Origin: Candidatus Zixiibacteriota bacterium
GTDB taxonomy: Bacteria; Zixibacteria; MSB-5A5; CAIYYT01
Assembly (NCBI GenBank): GCA_023134875.1
Contig: JAGLUH010000571.1
Location: 1 to 5,429 of the forward strand
Direction of reading: 5' to 3'
Length of the DNA: 5,429 nt
Made by a program: the position numbers and the translations under genes. The notes under the pieces were generated by a model that had not been told where the DNA came from, did not search any database, and saw only the letters and a program-made list of their open reading frames with translations. Positions 1 to 5,429 of this stretch are shown here, in pieces; positions within the stretch are counted from its first letter, which is position 1, and every line of letters begins with the position of its first letter.

Positions 1-1695
<1,695 letters not shown>

Positions 1696-1724
1696 ACCTA
1701 CTATCTTCTGTCGAGGTACAAGCG

Positions 1725-2354
1725 ATGATGATACTGCGAATCATTGTTCTGGTTGTTCTGCTGGCTGGTGGCCTGGCCGCTGCTGATGCAATTGAGATTA
1801 CCGAGAAGTCGGAAGCTCTCTACGCGCGTGCCGGCAGCTTTAAGGCCAATTTCATTCAGGTAGTGGCGACCGGTGATTTCTTCGACGACGAGGAGACCGC
1901 CGGCATCCTCTTGATGGAATATCCCGACCGCTTCCGGCTGGAGACACCGGAGCAGGTGATCACCTGTGATGGCGACACTCTTTGGTCCTATTCGGTGGAG
2001 AACAAGCAGGTGCTTGTGGAGCCGGTCTCACAGGTCGGAGACATGGTCACTCCTGCCGACTACCTCTTCAACTTCAAAGAGAACTACGAGATCGAGTTCG
2101 ACACCACGTTGGTTGAAGGTGAGGTGGAAATGCACCGCCTCAATCTGCGGGCGAAAGATGATGACCAATATGTCCGGTCGTTGCAGCTCTATGTCAGCAC
2201 TGAAAACTATGCGGTGGTGCGGGTCGTATATAAGGATATCAACGAGAATCAGATAACTATCGATTTCAGCGATCTCAAACTGGGGATCGATCTTGATAAA
2301 AAGGATTTCCGCTTCAAGCCCCCGCGGGGTGTGGAGGAGGTTCGGCTCCCCTGA
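1725..2354 (+). CDS. lolA: Outer-membrane lipoprotein carrier protein, LolA-like
   Basis: Periplasmic chaperone of the LolA family, which takes lipoproteins released by the LolCDE transporter and ferries them to the outer membrane. The 209-residue length is normal for the family. Residues 1-22 form a signal peptide: Arg5, a hydrophobic core rich in Leu/Val/Ile, and likely cleavage near A20 or A22 (AAADA). Mature-protein hallmarks are GSFKANFIQ (37-45), GILLMEYPDRFRLE (60-73), DGDTLWSY (82-89) and the C-terminal pattern around DINENQITIDFSDL and PPRGVEEV. The gene starts 29 bases after ftsK, with GAGGT at 1713-1717 seven bases before ATG 1725; a second ATG at 1728 is equally possible and changes one residue. 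The 3' end also carries the rimO ribosome binding site. No lolB is visible, which is common outside Proteobacteria. A related LolA-like carrier with a different client cannot be excluded. Confidence 0.88.
   Translation: MMILRIIVLVVLLAGGLAAADAIEITEKSEALYARAGSFKANFIQVVATGDFFDDEETAGILLMEYPDRFRLETPEQVITCDGDTLWSYSVENKQVLVEPVSQVGDMVTPADYLFNFKENYEIEFDTTLVEGEVEMHRLNLRAKDDDQYVRSLQLYVSTENYAVVRVVYKDINENQITIDFSDLKLGIDLDKKDFRFKPPRGVEEVRLP
2333..2340 (+). promoter_or_regulatory. Ribosome binding site inside lolA that fixes the rimO start
   Basis: The run GGAGGAGG, within the last codons of lolA, matches the anti-Shine-Dalgarno sequence strongly. It lies 10 bases upstream of CTG 2351, the only plausible initiation codon in the rimO frame between the in-frame TAA at 2297 and ATG 2423. 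Its placement supports a CTG start overlapping the lolA TGA (CTGA, 2351-2354), and therefore translational coupling. The spacing is slightly long but usable. Confidence 0.72.
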
Positions 2355-3682
2355 CAAACAAGGGAAAAGTATATTTCCGCTCGCTCGGCTGCCCCAAGAA
2401 TGAAGTCGACGGCGATACCATCATGGGATACCTGCGGCAAGCCGGTTTCCAATCTGTCGACGATCCTCGCTTGGCAGACTATTTGATTATCAATACCTGT
2501 GGTTTTATCGAGACTGCCCGGCAGGAGTCAATCGAGGAGATTCTTCGTCTCAGTCTTCTGAAAAACAGCAACGGGCACCATAAACGTCTTCTGGTCACCG
2601 GCTGCCTGGCGCAGCGTTATCACGATGACCTGGTAAAGGAGATTCCCGAAATCGACGGCATGATCGGTATCGATCAGTATGACCGCATCAACTCGATTCT
2701 CACCGAGGACAAGGTTGTTGTTGCGCCGTCACCAACTGTCTATCGGGAATTCGCTGCCTCAGCGACACATCGGCAGCGCTCGTTTGCTTACCTCAAGATC
2801 GCCGACGGCTGCGACAGCGGCTGTAGTTACTGCGCCATCCCCGCGATTCGCGGCCGTTACCGCTCACGCCGCCTGGAGGCTATCGCTGCTGATATTGACC
2901 GCCTTCTCGAAGCTGGCGTACTGGAGTTGAACCTGATTGCCCAGGATGTCGCCCGCTACGGTTTCGACATCGGCAAACGCCCCCTCGACTTGTTGGAACT
3001 GATCGAGCAGCGACCGGAAAAATTCTGGCTGCGACCCTTCTATCTGCATCCTGTCAACATCACCGACGAAATTCTCGATTTCCTGCAAGATTCAAACAAG
3101 TTCTGCAATTACCTTGAGATTCCGATACAGCATGCCTCCACTAAATTACTGCAACGGATGAATCGCGGTTATGATCGAGACTACCTGGAGCGACTGCTGG
3201 CACGAATCAGCGGAAAACTGCCCGACACGGTCTGGCGCACGACTTTCATTGTTGGTTTTCCGGGCGAAACCGAAGGTGACTTCAAACAGTTATGCGATTT
3301 TATCGAGGAGCATAAGGTCTGTCGCGGCGGTGTTTTTACCTACAGCCGCGAGGAAGAAACTGCGGCGTACGATTTCCGTCCTCGACCGCGAGCGCAAACC
3401 GCAAACGCCCGCCAGGAAATCGTGCAGAATCTTATCAATGAAAACGCAGAACGTTTCAATCTTTCCTTAGTGGGACGTCGTCTGTCAATGCTGCCGGAGA
3501 CATTCTCCACTACGAAAGGATTGGCCACCGGCAGGTTGTATTGTGACGCACCCGAAATCGATTTTCATATCACGGTGCCGGCCCAACATCTTGACCGGCG
3601 CGAATTTCACTCCGTTCAGATAACCGCTACCACGCCGGAAGGCTTTGTTGGTGAACTTATTGATGGGGGGAAAGAATGCTGA
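2351..3682 (+). CDS. rimO: Ribosomal protein S12 methylthiotransferase RimO
   Basis: Radical-SAM enzyme that adds a methylthio group to the conserved aspartate of ribosomal protein S12 in the cytoplasm. From CTG 2351 it has 443 residues, typical for RimO. The N-terminal MTTase domain shows the three cysteines that bind the auxiliary Fe-S cluster: C14 (SLGCPKN), C50 (NTCGFI) and C85 (TGCLAQ). The radical-SAM site is C154-x3-C158-x2-C161, followed by AIPAIRGRYRSR. LIAQDVARYG and the C-terminal TRAM-like domain (about 375-438, with GRLYCDAPEID) favour RimO over MiaB. The first ATG (2423) lies 24 codons inside this homology and would remove C14, so it cannot be the functional start. No ATG, GTG or TTG is available upstream in frame; CTG overlapping the lolA stop, with a strong ribosome binding site, is the best choice. 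The end overlaps the next gene by 7 bases. Function is firm; the exact start codon is inferred. Confidence 0.93.
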   Translation: MTNKGKVYFRSLGCPKNEVDGDTIMGYLRQAGFQSVDDPRLADYLIINTCGFIETARQESIEEILRLSLLKNSNGHHKRLLVTGCLAQRYHDDLVKEIPEIDGMIGIDQYDRINSILTEDKVVVAPSPTVYREFAASATHRQRSFAYLKIADGCDSGCSYCAIPAIRGRYRSRRLEAIAADIDRLLEAGVLELNLIAQDVARYGFDIGKRPLDLLELIEQRPEKFWLRPFYLHPVNITDEILDFLQDSNKFCNYLEIPIQHASTKLLQRMNRGYDRDYLERLLARISGKLPDTVWRTTFIVGFPGETEGDFKQLCDFIEEHKVCRGGVFTYSREEETAAYDFRPRPRAQTANARQEIVQNLINENAERFNLSLVGRRLSMLPETFSTTKGLATGRLYCDAPEIDFHITVPAQHLDRREFHSVQITATTPEGFVGELIDGGKEC

Positions 3683-4335
3683 AGGATATCGCTTTTGAGA
3701 AGAAGATCGGCATTATCATTTCCCGACCGTTGTCGGTACTTTTCCTTCTTATCTATCTGCTGCAATCAACGGTGCTGGTCTATTTCGTCTACCAGTACTA
3801 CGAACAGCAACAGGTTATCACCCATCAGCAGAAACGGATCGTGGAACTGGAAGAGAAGCTACAGATTTTGAAGATCATCGAGGATTTCCAGATCGGTTTT
3901 ACCGACACCGAGATCGGGCAGTTAACCCAGGTCATCTATGATGAGTCGAAACGATACGGTTATGACCCGCGCCTGCTGCTGGCGCTTATACTTACCGAGA
4001 GTTCCATGATTAAGGGGCAGCGCTCATATCGGGGAGCGCAGGGATTGATGCAGATGCTGCCCTCGGTCGGTCACGATATAGCGCGACGGCGCGGTCTCGG
4101 CTGGCAGGGGGAGTTATCGCTCTTTGAGCCGGCCTACAATATCAGGCTGGGCAGTCTTTACCTGTTTGAGTTGACGATGAAATTTCTTGATGTCAGGAAG
4201 GCGGTAATTGCGTACAATCTTGGCGAAACCGAACTGCGCCGACGGCTCAACGCCAATCGCGATTTACCCAAACGCTACCTGGCCGAGGTTCTAAGCAAGT
4301 ATCGGGAACTGCTGGAGAAATACCCTGATGTCTAA
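3676..4335 (+). CDS. Membrane-anchored lytic transglycosylase (SLT domain)
   Basis: Predicted peptidoglycan lytic transglycosylase of the Slt/MltE/MltC-like (family 1, lysozyme-fold) group, which cleaves the MurNAc-GlcNAc bond to form 1,6-anhydro ends. It has 219 residues. A short basic N-terminus (K9, K10, R17) precedes one membrane segment at about 19-40, which is probably an uncleaved anchor leaving the rest in the periplasm. A Gln/Glu-rich likely coiled coil spans about 43-68. The SLT domain spans about 80-215, with catalytic Glu108 in LTESS, GAQGLMQMLP (120-129), the NIRLGSLYL segment (155-163) and AYNLGE (179-184). ATG 3676 is preceded by a G-run and AAAG (3665-3674) and overlaps the rimO stop by 7 bases. 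It overlaps the next gene by 8 bases. The fold and catalytic residue are clear; which named transglycosylase it matches is not. Confidence 0.9.
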   Translation: MLKDIAFEKKIGIIISRPLSVLFLLIYLLQSTVLVYFVYQYYEQQQVITHQQKRIVELEEKLQILKIIEDFQIGFTDTEIGQLTQVIYDESKRYGYDPRLLLALILTESSMIKGQRSYRGAQGLMQMLPSVGHDIARRRGLGWQGELSLFEPAYNIRLGSLYLFELTMKFLDVRKAVIAYNLGETELRRRLNANRDLPKRYLAEVLSKYRELLEKYPDV

Positions 4336-4933
4336 ATCGTTGCTGATCGCTCTTTACCTGCTGGTGGTTTTGCTGCAAACAGCCGACGCTGCCATCGAAA
4401 GCAACCGCCAATTCTGTGCCAGGGCGGTAGGTTCGCTGGCCGATAGTCTGATTGTCAAACTTCAATTGCAGCCAGCCGGTTCTATCCGGCTGAAGTCAAC
4501 TGATGGCGACCTCGACAAGCTGCTTCACGGGCAACTGGCTGAAGGTCTCCATGGTCAGGGCTTTGAGGTCTACCTGGGGGAAGAGAGCAGGCCCAATCAG
4601 ATGTTGCAGCTTGAAGCCGCCATCACCGCCTTCAACCTTTCCTATCAGAGCGAACATCAGAGTCTCTTTTCGCGCGGAGAGATTAGACGAACCTGCACCT
4701 TGAGTGCTACCGCCAGGTTGCTGAGCGAAGAGGGACGATTGCTGAAAACGGCATCACTCGGCGATTTTGAACAGAGCGACATCCTCACTTATCGGGCGGC
4801 CAAACAGGCGCGAAGTGGCGGGGAGCTTTATTCACCGGAATTGCCGGCGTCAATGTTTCAGCGAGTGGTGGAGCCGGTACTGATAGTCGGTATTACCGGC
4901 GTGTTGGTTTACCTCTTTTTTGCTTCACGCTAA
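4328..4933 (+). CDS. Unrecognised exported protein with C-terminal membrane segment
   Basis: I do not recognise this 201-residue protein. It begins with a likely signal peptide (hydrophobic 5-16, possible cleavage after TADA at 18-21) and ends with a hydrophobic stretch (about 181-198) followed by only ASR, suggesting a periplasmic domain tethered by its C-terminus. The middle reads as alternating helix and strand: a helix near 30-45, a strand at 53-57, an amphipathic helix at 62-77, a strand at 79-83, and then long strand-like segments at 93-107 and 120-144. This order vaguely recalls envelope proteins of the FlgO/CsgG/LptE type, but no diagnostic motif is present. Cysteines C30 and C123 could pair after export. 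ATG 4328 has GGAGA at 4314-4318 nine bases upstream and overlaps the transglycosylase stop by 8 bases, so the two are probably translationally coupled. An envelope role is inferred from location and topology only. Confidence 0.75.
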   Translation: MSKSLLIALYLLVVLLQTADAAIESNRQFCARAVGSLADSLIVKLQLQPAGSIRLKSTDGDLDKLLHGQLAEGLHGQGFEVYLGEESRPNQMLQLEAAITAFNLSYQSEHQSLFSRGEIRRTCTLSATARLLSEEGRLLKTASLGDFEQSDILTYRAAKQARSGGELYSPELPASMFQRVVEPVLIVGITGVLVYLFFASR

Positions 4934-4946
4934 GGGATGACAAATC

Positions 4947-4952
4947 AAGGAG
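4947..4952 (+). promoter_or_regulatory. Ribosome binding site supporting GTG start of the BamD-like gene
   Basis: AAGGAG lies eight bases before GTG 4961, a near-ideal spacing. It decides the start because no upstream in-frame alternative gives a better signal peptide, and the downstream ATGs fall well after the lipobox. Confidence 0.75.
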
Positions 4953-4960
4953 TTGGATTA

Positions 4961-5429
4961 GTGAAAAAAAGGACATTGCTTTTAGTTGGTTGTCTGCTGC
5001 TGCTATCTGGCTGTGCCGCGCGGGAATACAAGGTTCAACCTGATGCCAGATCGCAGTATGATTTCGCCAAGGCCAAGTACGATGACGGTAAATATGATGA
5101 TGCTGTTCTCGAATTTCAGAAGGTGCTGTTCACTCATCCCGGACTCAGCTATCTGGACAGTACACAGTACTGGTTTGCCATGTCCTATTATATGAGGAAG
5201 GATTACCACCTGGCGGCAGCCGAACTGAGGCGGTTGATAACCAGCATCCCCGGCTCTCCATTGGCTGATGATGCCCAGTTCATGATCGGCAAGGCTTATC
5301 TTGAGGCTGCGCCCGGCAACCCCGGTCTCGATCAATCAGATACCGAGGCTGCCATCAAGGAACTGGAGGCCTTCCTGGAGGACTACCCTTTCTCCGACCG
5401 CCGCGAGGAGGGACTAGAACTGCTGACCC
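4961..5429 (+). CDS. bamD: Outer-membrane assembly lipoprotein, BamD-like, 3'-truncated by window edge
   Basis: TPR-containing lipoprotein of the BamD/YfiO family, a partner of BamA in inserting beta-barrel proteins into the outer membrane. The first 156 codons are present and the frame is open at the right edge. From GTG 4961 the protein begins with KKR, a Leu-rich core and a lipobox LSGC with the acylated Cys at residue 18. No Asp follows the Cys, which is compatible with outer-membrane sorting by the Lol system. TPR-like helix pairs cover about 32-60 (FAKAKYDDGKYDDAVLEF), 68-100 (YWFAMSYYMRKDYHLAAAEL) and 103-146. The third contains LDQSDTEAAIKELEAF and DYPFSD, matching the BamD-type DQ...T..AI pattern. 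It lies 27 bases after the previous gene with its own ribosome binding site. A generic tetratricopeptide lipoprotein (YbgF/CpoB-like) is the main alternative; the DQ motif and early lipobox favour BamD. Confidence 0.82.
   Translation, partial: MKKRTLLLVGCLLLLSGCAAREYKVQPDARSQYDFAKAKYDDGKYDDAVLEFQKVLFTHPGLSYLDSTQYWFAMSYYMRKDYHLAAAELRRLITSIPGSPLADDAQFMIGKAYLEAAPGNPGLDQSDTEAAIKELEAFLEDYPFSDRREEGLELLT

Noticed and set aside
2028..2357. Minus-strand open frame opposite lolA
   Set aside because: It has no recognisable motif or ribosome binding site and mirrors the codon pattern of lolA.
4473..4492. Perfect 7-base inverted repeat CAGCCGG / CCGGCTG with a 6-base loop
   Set aside because: It lies inside the 4328-4933 coding region, is not followed by a T-run and has no partner elsewhere; a chance coding hairpin is the simplest explanation.
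5003..5335. Minus-strand open frame of 110 codons across the right end
   Set aside because: It is antisense to the BamD-like gene, has no family features, and the plus-strand frame has a signal peptide, lipobox and TPR pattern.

Overview
The window is a densely packed, single-strand (+) stretch of a bacterial chromosome holding six genes, two of them cut by the window edges: the 3' part of an FtsK/SpoIIIE DNA translocase; a LolA-type periplasmic lipoprotein carrier; RimO, the ribosomal protein S12 methylthiotransferase; a membrane-anchored lytic transglycosylase; an unrecognised exported protein with a C-terminal membrane segment; and the 5' part of a BamD-like outer-membrane assembly lipoprotein. 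There is no non-coding stretch longer than about 30 bases, and I see no RNA gene, mobile element, CRISPR array, terminator or convincing promoter.

Organism: LolA plus a BamD-like lipoprotein indicates a diderm (Gram-negative-type) bacterium. Base composition is moderately GC-rich by eye. The LDQ-containing BamD segment and the gene mix resemble lineages around the FCB superphylum (for example Zixibacteria-like uncultured groups), but this taxonomic guess is recalled from family impressions and is low confidence.

Layout: ftsK runs in from the left edge and ends at 1695. After 29 bases lolA (1725-2354) follows. rimO starts at a non-ATG codon (CTG 2351) that overlaps the lolA stop and ends at 3682. 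The transglycosylase gene (3676-4335) overlaps rimO by 7 bases, and the unknown gene (4328-4933) overlaps the transglycosylase by 8 bases. After 27 bases the BamD-like gene starts at GTG 4961 and runs off the right edge. The stop/start overlaps and the purine-rich ribosome binding sites inside upstream genes suggest one translationally coupled operon.

Together the genes cover late cell-cycle and envelope work: chromosome segregation at the septum (FtsK), lipoprotein delivery to the outer membrane (LolA), peptidoglycan remodelling (transglycosylase) and outer-membrane protein insertion (BamD), with a ribosome-modifying enzyme (RimO) in the middle. The most useful corrections are the rimO start, which restores an essential cysteine lost if the first ATG is used, the recognition that ftsK is open to the left edge, and the edge-truncated GTG-started bamD. 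The least understood element is the unknown exported protein coupled to the transglycosylase. I found nothing that looks like a new defence, mobile or RNA-based system.
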